From NCBI RefSeq assembly GCF_041154485.1, contig NZ_AP028669.1, forward strand, positions 806,001-870,000: a DNA stretch of 64,000 bases, in the 5' to 3' direction. The stretch is from Variovorax sp. V93. Its GTDB lineage: Bacteria; Pseudomonadota; Gammaproteobacteria; Burkholderiales; Burkholderiaceae_C. The translations under genes and the position numbers were made by a program. Below, in pieces: positions 49,496 through 57,807 of this stretch (positions within the stretch are counted from its first letter, which is position 1; each line of letters begins with the position of its first letter). The notes below the pieces were generated by a model. The model was not told the origin of the DNA and did not search any database. It saw only the letters and a program-made list of their open reading frames with translations.

Positions 49496-51895
49496 ATGTC
49501 CCGATTCCAAGTGAAGAAAGTCGCCGTGCTCGGCGCCGGCGTGATGGGCGCGCAGATCGCGGCCCACCTCGTCAACGTGCGCGTGCCCGTGGTGCTTTTC
49601 GACCTGGCCGCAAAGGAAGGCCCGAAGAACGGCATCGTCTCGCGCGCCATCGACAACCTCAAGAAGCTCAAGCCCGCGCCGCTCGGCGACGTGGCCGACG
49701 CGGTGCTCATCGAGCAGGCCAACTACGAAGACGACCTCGCCAAGCTCGGCGAGTGCGACCTCGTCATCGAAGCCATTGCCGAGCGCATGGATTGGAAGCT
49801 CGATCTGTACAGGAAGATCGCACCGCATGTCGCCAAGCATTCGATCCTGGCCTCCAACACTTCGGGCCTGTCGATCACCAAGCTCAGCGAGGCGCTGCCT
49901 GAAGCGCTGAAGCCGCGCTTCTGCGGCATTCACTTCTTCAACCCGCCGCGCTACATGTTCCTGGTGGAGCTGATCAACACGCCCACCACCGAGCCGCAGG
50001 TGCTCGACGATCTCGAGGCTTTTGTGACCAGCACGCTCGGCAAGGGCGTGGTGCGCGCGCACGACACGCCCAACTTCATTGCCAACCGCGTCGGCATCGC
50101 CGGCATGCTGGCCACGCTGAAGGAAGTCGAGAAGTTCGGCCTGACGCCCGACGTGGTGGACGACCTCACCGGCAAGAAGCTGGGCCGCGCGAGCTCGGGC
50201 ACCTTCCGCACCGCCGACGTGGTGGGCCTGGACACCATGGCGCACGTCGTGAAGACGCTGCAGGACAACCTCAACGCCGAGACCGATCCGTTCTATGCCA
50301 ACTTCTCGACGCCGCCGGTGCTCGCCAAGCTGCTCGAACTCGGCAACCTGGGCCAGAAGACCAAGGCCGGCTTCTTCAAGAAGGTCGGCCGCGACATCCT
50401 GCGCTTCGACCTCCAGAGCGGCGAGTACGTGCCCGCCGGCGCCAAGGCCGACGAGGTGTATGGCCGCATGCTCAAGAAGCCCGCGGGCGAACGCCTGAAG
50501 CTCTTGCGCGAGAGCGAAGGGCCGCAGGGGCAGTTCCTCTGGGCCATCCTGCGCGACGGCTTCCACTACGCCGCGGTGCACCTGGCCGACATCGCCGAGA
50601 GCGCGCGCGACATCGACTTTGCGATGCGCTGGGGCTTCGGCATGAAGCAGGGCCCGTTCGAGCTCTGGCAGGAAGCCGGCTGGGCGCAGGTCGCCAAGTG
50701 GGTGCAGGAAGATATCGACGCCGGCAAGGCGCTGAGCACGGTGCCGCTGCCCAAGTGGGTGTTCGAAGGCCCGGTGGCCGAGGCCGGTGGCGTGCACACG
50801 CCCGAAGGCTCGTGGAGCGCATCGCAGAACAAGTTCATTCCGCAGCGCAAGCTGCCGGTACACGGGCGCCAGCTGTTCCCCGAAAGCGTGCTCGGCGCGA
50901 ACGCGGCGGATGCCAACACGGCCGGCACCACCATCAGCGACGAAGGCGATGTGCGCGTGTGGACGCTCGACGGCGAAGTGCTGATCGCGAGCATCCATTC
51001 GAAGATGCATGCGATCAGCCCCGACGTGGCCGAGGCGCTGGGCGCCGCAGTCGACCTGGCCGAAGCCGAATACAAGGGCCTCGTGATCTGGTCGCCCGAT
51101 GAGATGTTCTCGGTCGGCGCCGACCTGCAGGCGATGCTGCCGGCCTTCGTGGTCGCGGGCATCGGTGCGGTGGAGGGCGCGGAAGAAGAGCTGCAGAACG
51201 TGATGCTCAAGATCCGCTACGCGAGCGTGCCGGTGATCTCGGCCGTGCGCGGCATGGCGCTGGGCGGCGGCTGCGAGCTGGCCATCCATTCGGCCAGGCG
51301 CGTTGCCGCGATGGAGAGCTACATCGGCCTCGTCGAAGTGGGCGTGGGCCTGATCCCCGGCGCCGGGGGCCTGACCTACATCGCACGCCGCGCGGCCGAG
51401 AACGCCGCGGCCTCGACGGGCACCGACCTGCTGCCGTTCCTGACCGAAGGCTTCACGGCCGCCGCGATGGCCAAGGTGGGCACCGGCGCGCTCGATTCGA
51501 AGAAGCTGGGCTATCTGCTCGACAGCGACGTGATCGTGCCGAACAAGGACGAGCTGCTCTACGTGGCGCTGCAGCAGGCGAAGGCCATGGCCGATGCCGG
51601 CTACCGCCCGCCACTGCGCCGCAGCTTCCGAGTGGCCGGCCGCAGCGGCGCCGCGACGATCAAGGGCCAGCTCGTGAACATGCGCGACGGCGGCTTCATC
51701 AGCGCGCACGATTTCCACATCGCGAGCCTGATCGCGCACGTGGTGACCGGCGGCGACGTGGACGCGGGCTCGCTCGTGACCGAGGAATACCTGATGGCAC
51801 TGGAACGCAAGGCGTTCTGCTCGCTCATCGTGCATCCCAAGACGCAGGAGCGGATCATGGGGATGCTGAGCACGGGGAAGCCGGTGCGCAACTGA
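49496..51895 (+). CDS. FadN-type 3-hydroxyacyl-CoA dehydrogenase / enoyl-CoA hydratase
   Basis: 799 residues. Domain order is dehydrogenase first, crotonase last: VAVLGAGVMGAQIAAHLVNV (NAD site, about 8-27), catalytic His in FCGIHFFNPPRYMFL (about 144), and hydratase-type RGMALGGGCELAIHSARR and IGLVEVGVGLIPGAGGL at about 585-625. This order and length match Bacillus FadN rather than E. coli FadB, where the hydratase comes first. With the dehydrogenase upstream and the thiolase downstream it completes a beta-oxidation cycle. The thiolase is separated from it by the repeat-flanked DUF559 gene. Confidence 0.93.
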   Translation: MSRFQVKKVAVLGAGVMGAQIAAHLVNVRVPVVLFDLAAKEGPKNGIVSRAIDNLKKLKPAPLGDVADAVLIEQANYEDDLAKLGECDLVIEAIAERMDWKLDLYRKIAPHVAKHSILASNTSGLSITKLSEALPEALKPRFCGIHFFNPPRYMFLVELINTPTTEPQVLDDLEAFVTSTLGKGVVRAHDTPNFIANRVGIAGMLATLKEVEKFGLTPDVVDDLTGKKLGRASSGTFRTADVVGLDTMAHVVKTLQDNLNAETDPFYANFSTPPVLAKLLELGNLGQKTKAGFFKKVGRDILRFDLQSGEYVPAGAKADEVYGRMLKKPAGERLKLLRESEGPQGQFLWAILRDGFHYAAVHLADIAESARDIDFAMRWGFGMKQGPFELWQEAGWAQVAKWVQEDIDAGKALSTVPLPKWVFEGPVAEAGGVHTPEGSWSASQNKFIPQRKLPVHGRQLFPESVLGANAADANTAGTTISDEGDVRVWTLDGEVLIASIHSKMHAISPDVAEALGAAVDLAEAEYKGLVIWSPDEMFSVGADLQAMLPAFVVAGIGAVEGAEEELQNVMLKIRYASVPVISAVRGMALGGGCELAIHSARRVAAMESYIGLVEVGVGLIPGAGGLTYIARRAAENAAASTGTDLLPFLTEGFTAAAMAKVGTGALDSKKLGYLLDSDVIVPNKDELLYVALQQAKAMADAGYRPPLRRSFRVAGRSGAATIKGQLVNMRDGGFISAHDFHIASLIAHVVTGGDVDAGSLVTEEYLMALERKAFCSLIVHPKTQERIMGMLSTGKPVRN

Positions 51896-51904
51896 CCTGC
51901 ATTT

Positions 51905-51940
51905 CTCCTTCCCCCTCCGGGGGAAGGCAGGGATGGGGGC
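51905..51940 (+). repeat. Palindromic repeat, left copy flanking the DUF559 gene
   Basis: 36 bases starting ctccttccccctccggggga and ending gggatgggggc, beginning 9 bases after the FadN-type stop. It contains its own hairpin (CTTCCCCC, 3-base loop, GGGGGAAG). The reverse complement recurs at 52316-52351 with 35 of 36 identical bases. Related copies lie at 62374 and 62439. Confidence 0.92.
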
Positions 51941-51958
51941 GACCTCCAACCAAGCACG

Positions 51959-52378
51959 ATGCGAAACCAGTCCACGCCCCACGCACGCGCAAACGCGCAG
52001 GTGCTTCGCCGCGAGATGACCGATTCGGAGCGAAAGCTCTGGGGCGGACTGCGCGCTGAGCAGCTGGGTGTGAAATTTAGGCGCCAGCATCCGCTGGGCA
52101 ACTACGTCGCGGATTTCGCGTGCCTTGCACCCAAGCTGATCGTCGAACTCGACGGATCGCAGCATCAGGTGCAGCAAGGCTACGACGCGCGACGTGACGC
52201 ATTCTTCCGCGCGCAGGGTTTCGATGTGCTGCGCTTTGCATCGAACGATCCGTTCACCAATCTTGATGGGGTTCGCCAGGCCATTGCCAATCGGCTTGCC
52301 GAGTTGATGCCGCCGGCCCCCATCCCAGCCTTCCCCCGGAGGGGGAAGGAGCAAGAAAATCCAGGAGCTTCTTCATGA
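51959..52378 (+). CDS. DUF559 endonuclease-fold protein
   Basis: 139 residues, DUF559 (restriction-endonuclease-like, related to Vsr repair nucleases). MTDSERKLWGGLRAEQLGVK and FRRQHPLGNYVADFACLAPK precede the probable active-site strand LIVELDGSQHQ; DAFFRAQGFDVLRFASND completes the fold. The last 22 or so residues (PAPIPAFPRRGKE and on) are translated from the right-hand palindromic repeat, so the gene ends within the repeat and its stop overlaps the thiolase start as ATGA. Codon use is visibly less GC-rich than its neighbours, which suggests later arrival. No DNA target is known. Confidence 0.85.
   Translation: MRNQSTPHARANAQVLRREMTDSERKLWGGLRAEQLGVKFRRQHPLGNYVADFACLAPKLIVELDGSQHQVQQGYDARRDAFFRAQGFDVLRFASNDPFTNLDGVRQAIANRLAELMPPAPIPAFPRRGKEQENPGASS
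52316..52351 (-). repeat. Palindromic repeat, right copy flanking the DUF559 gene
   Basis: Inverted copy of 51905-51940, 35 of 36 bases identical, lying 23 bases before the thiolase ATG. It is read through as the C-terminal tail of the DUF559 protein. Confidence 0.92.
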
Positions 52379-53577
52379 GCAGCAAACAAGTCCAAGACGC
52401 CTACATCGTCTCCGCCACCCGCACCCCCATCGGCAAGTCGCATCGCGGCTACTTCCGCAACTACCGCCCCGACGACCTGCTCGCGACCACGCTCAAGGCC
52501 GCACTCGCCGCCGTGCCCGGCCTCGATCCCAAGGCCATCGAGGACATCATCTGTGGCTGCGCGATTCCCGAATCACAGCAGGGCCTGAACGTGGCGCGCA
52601 TCGGCGCGGTGCTGGCGGGCCTGCCGACCAGCATCGGCGGCATCACCGTGAACCGCTTCTGCGCCTCGGGCCTGTCGGCCGTGCAGATGGCAGCGGACCG
52701 CATCCGCGTGGGCGAGGCCGACGTGATGATCGCGGCCGGCGTCGAAAGCATGAGCATGGTGCCGATGATGGGCAACTCGCCCTCGCTGTCGCCCTCGATC
52801 TTCGAGCGCGAGGGCGACGTGGGCATTGCCTACGGCATGGGCCTTACGGCCGAAAAGGTCGCGCAGCAGTGGAAGGTGAGCCGCGAGGCGCAGGACGCGT
52901 TCGCGCTCGCCTCGCACCAGAAGGCCCTGGCCGCGCAGAAGGCCGGCAAGTTTGCCGACGAGATCACACCCATCGAAGTGACCGACCGCACGCCGGACCT
53001 GGAAACCGGCGAATCGATTGCCAAGACGCGCACCGTGAATCTCGACGAAGGCGCGCGTCCCGACACCAGCCTCGAAGGCCTGGCCAAGCTGCGCACCGTG
53101 TTCGCCGCCCGCGGCACGGTCACGGCCGGCAACAGCTCGCAGACCTCCGACGGCGCGGGCGCGCTGATCCTCGCGAGCGAAAAGGCGGTGAAGCAGTACG
53201 GCCTCACGCCGCTCGCGCGTTTCGTGAGCTTTGCCAGCAAGGGCGTGCCGCCGCACATCATGGGCATCGGCCCGATCGAGGCCATTCCGGCCGCGTTGCG
53301 CTATGCGGGGCTCAGGCACGAGGACATCGATTGGTTCGAGCTCAACGAAGCCTTCGCCGCGCAGTCGCTCGCCGTGATCGACACGCTGGGGCTCGACCCG
53401 AGCAAGGTCAACCCGATGGGCGGCGCGATCGCCCTGGGCCATCCGCTCGGCGCGACCGGCGCAATCCGTGCGGCCACGGTGGTGCATGCGCTGCGGCGCG
53501 AGAACCTGAAGTACGGCATGGTCACGATGTGCGTGGGCATGGGGCAGGGCGCCGCGGGAATTTTCGAACGCGTCTGA
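52375..53577 (+). CDS. Acetyl-CoA C-acyltransferase (thiolase, FadA-type)
   Basis: 400 residues, normal thiolase length; it cleaves 3-ketoacyl-CoA with CoA to end each beta-oxidation turn. The nucleophilic Cys is in TVNRFCASGLSAVQM (about residue 97), the His in AIALGHPLGATGAI (about 357), and the second Cys in MVTMCVGMGQGAA near the C-terminus. Its start overlaps the DUF559 stop (ATGA), so its translation now depends partly on the inserted gene. An ccaggag ribosome site also precedes the ATG. Confidence 0.95.
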   Translation: MSSKQVQDAYIVSATRTPIGKSHRGYFRNYRPDDLLATTLKAALAAVPGLDPKAIEDIICGCAIPESQQGLNVARIGAVLAGLPTSIGGITVNRFCASGLSAVQMAADRIRVGEADVMIAAGVESMSMVPMMGNSPSLSPSIFEREGDVGIAYGMGLTAEKVAQQWKVSREAQDAFALASHQKALAAQKAGKFADEITPIEVTDRTPDLETGESIAKTRTVNLDEGARPDTSLEGLAKLRTVFAARGTVTAGNSSQTSDGAGALILASEKAVKQYGLTPLARFVSFASKGVPPHIMGIGPIEAIPAALRYAGLRHEDIDWFELNEAFAAQSLAVIDTLGLDPSKVNPMGGAIALGHPLGATGAIRAATVVHALRRENLKYGMVTMCVGMGQGAAGIFERV

Positions 53578-53596
53578 GCGTTCCACCCCCTGCCGC

Positions 53597-54502
53597 ATGC
53601 AAGCGCACCAGCACCAGAAACTTCGGGTGGACGACGAGACGCAGCTCGCCGTGCGCCGCTATGAGCCGGCGGGTGAGGCTCGTGCCAGCATCGTCATCGG
53701 CGGTGCGATGGGCGTGCGCCAGTCGTTCTACGAACCCTTCGCGCAGTGGCTCGCGCAGCAGGGCCTGCGTGTCTGGACCTTCGACTACCGCGGCTCGGGC
53801 GATTCGCGCAACGGCGCCTCGCTGCGCGGCTTCGAGGCCGACCTGTTCGACTGGGCGCGCGACTACGAAGCGGTGATCGACGCCGCCAAGGCCGCGCTGC
53901 CCGAACAGCCGCTCTACCTCCTCGGCCACAGCCTGGGCGCGCAGCTGCCGGGTTTCCTGCGGCGGCCTGAACAGGTCGACGGCCTCGTCAGCATTGCGGC
54001 CGGCAGCGGCTACTGGCGCGAGAACGCGCCCAAGCTCAGGCGCAGCATCCTCTACTTCTGGTTCGTGCTCGTGCCGCTGGCCACGCGGCTGTGCGGCTAC
54101 TTTCCGGGCCGCCGGCTCAAGAAGGTGGGCGACCTGCCGCGCGGCGTGATCCTGCAGTGGCGGCGCTGGTGCCTCCACCCGCGCTACAGCGTGGGCGCCG
54201 AAGGCGATCTGGCGCTGCAGAGCTACGGGCGCGTGCGCTTCCCGGTGCTCGCGCTGTCGATCACCGACGACGAGCTCATGACGCTCGCCGGCACCGAAAG
54301 CCTGCTGAGCTTCTATGCCGGCGCGCCGCGCGCCATGGAGCGCATTGCGCCGGCCGACGTGCAGGCGCGGCGCATCGGGCACTTCGGCTTCTTCCGCGAA
54401 CAGTTCAGCCAGAGCCTGTGGCCGAGCACGGTCGAGAAGCTGCACCGGCTGGCCGCGCTTACCGCAGTGCAGCAAGCCGGCGTCCCGCACACGACTGCGT
54501 GA
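53597..54502 (+). CDS. Alpha/beta-fold hydrolase
   Basis: 301 residues. The nucleophile elbow is GHSLGAQLPG (Ser about residue 113), and RVWTFDYRGSGDSRNGA is the oxyanion-side loop. The acid and His are likely in TDDELMTLAGTESLLSFY and IGHFGFFREQF. No signal peptide is seen. It lies 19 bases after the thiolase in the same operon and may be an esterase or thioesterase for an acyl product; family members are too diverse to name a substrate. Confidence 0.85.
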   Translation: MQAHQHQKLRVDDETQLAVRRYEPAGEARASIVIGGAMGVRQSFYEPFAQWLAQQGLRVWTFDYRGSGDSRNGASLRGFEADLFDWARDYEAVIDAAKAALPEQPLYLLGHSLGAQLPGFLRRPEQVDGLVSIAAGSGYWRENAPKLRRSILYFWFVLVPLATRLCGYFPGRRLKKVGDLPRGVILQWRRWCLHPRYSVGAEGDLALQSYGRVRFPVLALSITDDELMTLAGTESLLSFYAGAPRAMERIAPADVQARRIGHFGFFREQFSQSLWPSTVEKLHRLAALTAVQQAGVPHTTA

Positions 54503-54534
54503 CGCCATCCACCGGAGGCACACTGCAAATCATC

Positions 54535-55368
54535 ATGAGCATGCAACACCCCTTCGACAAGGCCATGGCCCTGCAGCACAGCGACATCCGCGTGGGCCAT
54601 TTCACCGGCGCCACGAGTCCGGACTACTGGAACATGGTCGGCCCGTTCGGCGGCGCCACCGCGGCCATCGCGCTGCAGTCGGTGATGCAGCATCCGGATG
54701 TGCTGGGCACGCCGATCGCGCTGACCGTCAACTTTGCGGCCGCGCTGGAGGCCGGCGCATTCGACGTGCAGGCCACGGCGGTGCGCACCAACCGCTCGAC
54801 CCAGCACTGGACCGTGCAGATCACGCAGCCCGGCGCAGGCGGCGCGCCGAACATGACCACCACTGCCACCGTGGTGACGGCCGCGCGCCGCGACACCTGG
54901 GGCCAGAGCGACCTGCCGATGCCCGAGGCGCCCCGGCCCGAGACGGTCGAGCGCCTGAGCATCGGTCCGTCCGGCGTGGCCTGGCTCGACCAGTACGAGA
55001 TGCGCCTGTTCAGCGGCCGCATTCCCGCGAAGTGGGACGCGAGCCTGCATCACAGCGAAAGCCGGCTCTGGCTGCGCGACGCGCAGGCGCGGCCGCTCGA
55101 CTTTGCCTCGCTGGCCGCCATGAGCGACGTGTTCTATCCGCGCGTCTGGCTGCGCCGCGCCAAGCATGTGCCGGCCGGCACGGTGTCGATCACCACGTAT
55201 TTCCATGCCGGTCCGGCGCAGCTGGCCGAGGTCGGCACGGGCTACCTGCTGTGCCGGGCGGCGGGGCAGCAGTTCTTCAACGGCTTCTTCGACCAGGCGG
55301 CGCATCTGTGGAGCGAGCAGGGCGTGCTGCTCGCCACCTCGAACCAGATCGTCTACTACAAAGAATAG
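54535..55368 (+). CDS. Double-hotdog acyl-CoA thioesterase-like protein
   Basis: 277 residues made of two hotdog folds (about 15-130 and 150-277), as in TesB-like acyl-CoA thioesterases. MVGPFGGATAAIALQSVMQH is the first helix with substrate residues, and RTNRSTQHWTVQITQPG a following strand. The start is the first of two close ATGs (54535 and 54541); the ccggaggca ribosome site lies rather far upstream (about 16 bases), so either could be used. It probably hydrolyses an acyl-CoA from the adjacent pathway. Confidence 0.83.
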   Translation: MSMQHPFDKAMALQHSDIRVGHFTGATSPDYWNMVGPFGGATAAIALQSVMQHPDVLGTPIALTVNFAAALEAGAFDVQATAVRTNRSTQHWTVQITQPGAGGAPNMTTTATVVTAARRDTWGQSDLPMPEAPRPETVERLSIGPSGVAWLDQYEMRLFSGRIPAKWDASLHHSESRLWLRDAQARPLDFASLAAMSDVFYPRVWLRRAKHVPAGTVSITTYFHAGPAQLAEVGTGYLLCRAAGQQFFNGFFDQAAHLWSEQGVLLATSNQIVYYKE

Positions 55369-55374
55369 CGATCG

Positions 55375-56124
55375 ATGACTTCCATGCAAAAGACCGCACT
55401 CATCGTCGGCGCCGGCGACGCCACCGGCGGTGCCATTGCCCGCCGCTTCGCACGCGAAGGCTATGCCACCTGCGTCACGCGCCGCAGCCTCGACAAGCTG
55501 CAGCCGCTGGTCGCGCAGATCGAGGCCGCGGGCGGCCGTGCCCACGCCTTCGGCTGCGATGCGCGCAAGGAAGAAGAAGTGGTGGCGCTCGTCGAGCAGA
55601 TCGAATCGACGATCGGCCCGATCGAGGTGATGGTGTTCAACATCGGCGCGAACGTGCCCGAGAGCATCCTGAGCGAGACCGCGCGCAAGTACTTCAAGGT
55701 GTGGGAGATGGCCTGCTTCTCGGGCTTTCTGAACGGGCGCGAGGTGGCCAGGCGCATGGTGGCGCGCGAGATGACGAAGAGCGGGCATCGCGGCACGATC
55801 ATCTTCACGGGCGCCACGGCCTCGCTGCGCGGCGCGGCCAACTTCGGCGCGTTTTCGGGTGCGAAGATGGCGCTGCGTGCGCTGGCCCAGTCGATGGCAC
55901 GCGAGCTCGGGCCGCAGGGCATTCACGTGGCGCACGTGGTGGTCGACGGCGCCATCGACACCGAGTTCATCCGCAGCAATTTTCCCGAGCGCTATGCGCT
56001 GAAGGAAAGCGACGGCATCCTGAACCCCGAGCACATCGCCGACAGCTACTGGATGCTGCACTCGCAGCCGCGCGATGCCTGGACGCACGAGCTCGATCTG
56101 CGGCCTTGGTCGGAGAAGTTCTGA
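55375..56124 (+). CDS. SDR-family protein with Phe at the catalytic Tyr position
   Basis: 249 residues with an SDR fold but altered motifs: the cofactor loop is VGAGDATGGAIARRF (GAGDATG instead of GASxGIG), and the Tyr-x-x-x-Lys motif reads FSGAK (about 160-164), with Phe for the catalytic Tyr. The Ser position is in FTGATASLRG. The C-terminus HELDLRPWSEKF resembles a recognisable SDR subgroup, so the change may be conserved rather than a fresh loss. It may bind NAD(P) without ordinary dehydrogenase activity. It follows the thioesterase by 6 bases in the fad operon. Confidence 0.83.
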   Translation: MTSMQKTALIVGAGDATGGAIARRFAREGYATCVTRRSLDKLQPLVAQIEAAGGRAHAFGCDARKEEEVVALVEQIESTIGPIEVMVFNIGANVPESILSETARKYFKVWEMACFSGFLNGREVARRMVAREMTKSGHRGTIIFTGATASLRGAANFGAFSGAKMALRALAQSMARELGPQGIHVAHVVVDGAIDTEFIRSNFPERYALKESDGILNPEHIADSYWMLHSQPRDAWTHELDLRPWSEKF

Positions 56125-56181
56125 GATGACTTCGTGCTGTTCGATTCGTCGTGTTGTGTTTGAAGTTCTTCGTTCAGGGCG

Positions 56182-56277
56182 CGCTCCCGCCGACGGGGTA
56201 CCTTGCTCCGCGAATGTCCTCCGGCCTGCGGCCTCCCCCTTTATTTCGCTGCGCAAGGCACCCCATCGACGGGAGCG
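56182..56277. repeat. 96-bp intergenic element bounded by 23-bp inverted repeats
   Basis: Bases 56182-56204 (cgctcccgccgacggggtac..) and 56255-56277 are inverted copies with 20 of 23 bases identical. The interior holds ctccggcctgcggcctcc, itself partly self-complementary. It lies in the 256-base gap between the SDR and the chromene-carboxylate isomerase genes. No gene of its own is supported there. Confidence 0.7.
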
Positions 56278-56380
56278 TTGGACAGAGCGGTCGTTGATCG
56301 CAAGATCATTAGCAGCGTGCCCTGTGCACGCGCCCTGAACAACAGCGCCAAGAACAAGAGCACCTCATAAGGAGACCCCA

Positions 56381-56974
56381 ATGACAAAAACAGTCGAGTT
56401 CTATTTCGACTTCGGCAGCCCCGCCGCCTACCTGGCCGCCACGCAGTTGCCGCACGTGTGCGCCGACACCGGCGCCGAGCTGGTGTGGAAGCCCATGCTG
56501 CTGGGCGGCGTGTTCCAGGCCACCGGCAACCGGTCGCCGGCCGAGGTCGTGCCCAAGGCGCCGTACATGACCATCGACCTGCAGCGCTTTGCCAAACGCT
56601 ACGGCGTGCCCTTCGTGCACAACCCGCACTTTCCCATCAACACGCTGCTGCTGATGCGCGGCGCCACCGGCATCCAGATGAAGGAGCCGGCACGCTTCGG
56701 CGCGTATGTCGATGCCGTCTTCCATGCGATGTGGGTCGAGCCGAAGAACATGAACGACCCGGCCACCGTGGCCGCCGTCTTGCAGAATGCGGGCTTCGAC
56801 GCCGCCGCCTTGCTTGCGCTGGCCGGCACGCAGGACGTGAAGGACCGCCTGAAGGCCGTCACGCAGGAAGCGGTGGCGCGCGGCGTGTTCGGCGCGCCCA
56901 CCATGTTCGTCGGCGACCAGATGTTCTGGGGCCAGGACCGCCTGGATTTCGTGCGCGAAGCCCTCGACGCCTGA
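56381..56974 (+). CDS. 2-hydroxychromene-2-carboxylate isomerase family protein
   Basis: 197 residues, DsbA-like thioredoxin fold of the kappa-class glutathione-transferase group. VEFYFDFGSPAAYLAATQLP carries the active-site Ser of this family; KRYGVPFVHNPHFPINTLLL and GVFGAPTMFVGDQMFWGQDR complete the fold. Known members isomerise 2-hydroxychromene-2-carboxylate in naphthalene breakdown using glutathione, but no ring-cleavage genes lie nearby, so another isomerisation is likely here. An aaggaga ribosome site lies before the ATG. Confidence 0.9.
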   Translation: MTKTVEFYFDFGSPAAYLAATQLPHVCADTGAELVWKPMLLGGVFQATGNRSPAEVVPKAPYMTIDLQRFAKRYGVPFVHNPHFPINTLLLMRGATGIQMKEPARFGAYVDAVFHAMWVEPKNMNDPATVAAVLQNAGFDAAALLALAGTQDVKDRLKAVTQEAVARGVFGAPTMFVGDQMFWGQDRLDFVREALDA

Positions 56975-57015
56975 TCGCGCCGCCATCAAAACCGTTTTAT
57001 CCAAGGACCATTTCC

Positions 57016-57780
57016 ATGAGCGACATCCTCGTCCACACCGAAGCCGGTGTGATGACTCTCACCTTCAACCGCGTCGACAAGAAGAACTCCATCACCAGCA
57101 GCATGTACGGCGAGCTCGCCGATGCACTGGCTGCAGCCGAGGGCGATGCGGCCGTGCGCTGCGTGCTGATCCAGGGCGACCCCACCATCTTCAGCGCGGG
57201 CAACGACATCGGCGACTTCCTGAACGCGCCGCCCGCCGGCAAGGATTCGCCGGTGTTCCGCTTCCTGCGCGGCATCGCGGCCTTTCCGAAGCCCATCGTC
57301 GCGGCCGTGTGCGGCCCGGCCGTGGGCATCGGCACCACGATGCTGTTCCATTGCGACCTCGTCTATGCGGGCGACAACGCAGCGTTCTCGATGCCTTTCG
57401 TGAACCTGGGCCTGTGCCCCGAGGCGGCGTCGAGCCTGCTGGTGCCGCAGATGCTGGGTTACCACCGCGCGGCCGAGGCACTGCTGCTGGGCGAGCCCTT
57501 CATGGCCGAGGCCGCGCTCGAAGTGGGCCTGGTCAACCGCATCGTGCCGCCCACCGAAGCCAATGCCATCGCGCAGGTGCAGGCCCGCAAGCTCGCGGCC
57601 AAGCCGTTGAGCGCGCTGGTCGAGACCAAGCGCCTGCTGAAGAAGGCGCAGATGCCTGCCGTGCTCGAACGCATGGACGAAGAAGGCGCGAGCTTCGGCC
57701 GCATGCTGCGCGAACCCGCCGCACGCGAAGCCTTTGGCGCGTTCATGGAAAAGCGCAAGCCCGATTTCTCCAAGGTTTGA
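57016..57780 (+). CDS. Enoyl-CoA hydratase/isomerase family protein
   Basis: 254 residues, crotonase fold. The oxyanion-hole region is DPTIFSAGNDIGDFLN (about 55-70) and VCGPAVGIGTTMLFHCDLVY. Of the two catalytic Glu of true hydratases, the first is missing (GIGTTM instead of GGGCE); a Glu is present in LGLCPEAASSLLVPQ, the pattern of enoyl-CoA delta-isomerases. It is therefore more likely an isomerase moving a double bond in unsaturated acyl-CoAs. The start at 57016 follows an aaggacc site. Confidence 0.88.
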   Translation: MSDILVHTEAGVMTLTFNRVDKKNSITSSMYGELADALAAAEGDAAVRCVLIQGDPTIFSAGNDIGDFLNAPPAGKDSPVFRFLRGIAAFPKPIVAAVCGPAVGIGTTMLFHCDLVYAGDNAAFSMPFVNLGLCPEAASSLLVPQMLGYHRAAEALLLGEPFMAEAALEVGLVNRIVPPTEANAIAQVQARKLAAKPLSALVETKRLLKKAQMPAVLERMDEEGASFGRMLREPAAREAFGAFMEKRKPDFSKV

Positions 57781-57807
57781 GGCGCGTTTCGCGCTTGCCC
57801 GCAAACG

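Noticed and set aside
49472..52354. A 960-codon open frame on the minus strand across the FadN-type gene
   Set aside because: It is the antisense shadow of a high-GC gene: composition is dominated by His, Arg, Ala and Gly with no recognisable domain, while the plus strand carries clear catalytic motifs.
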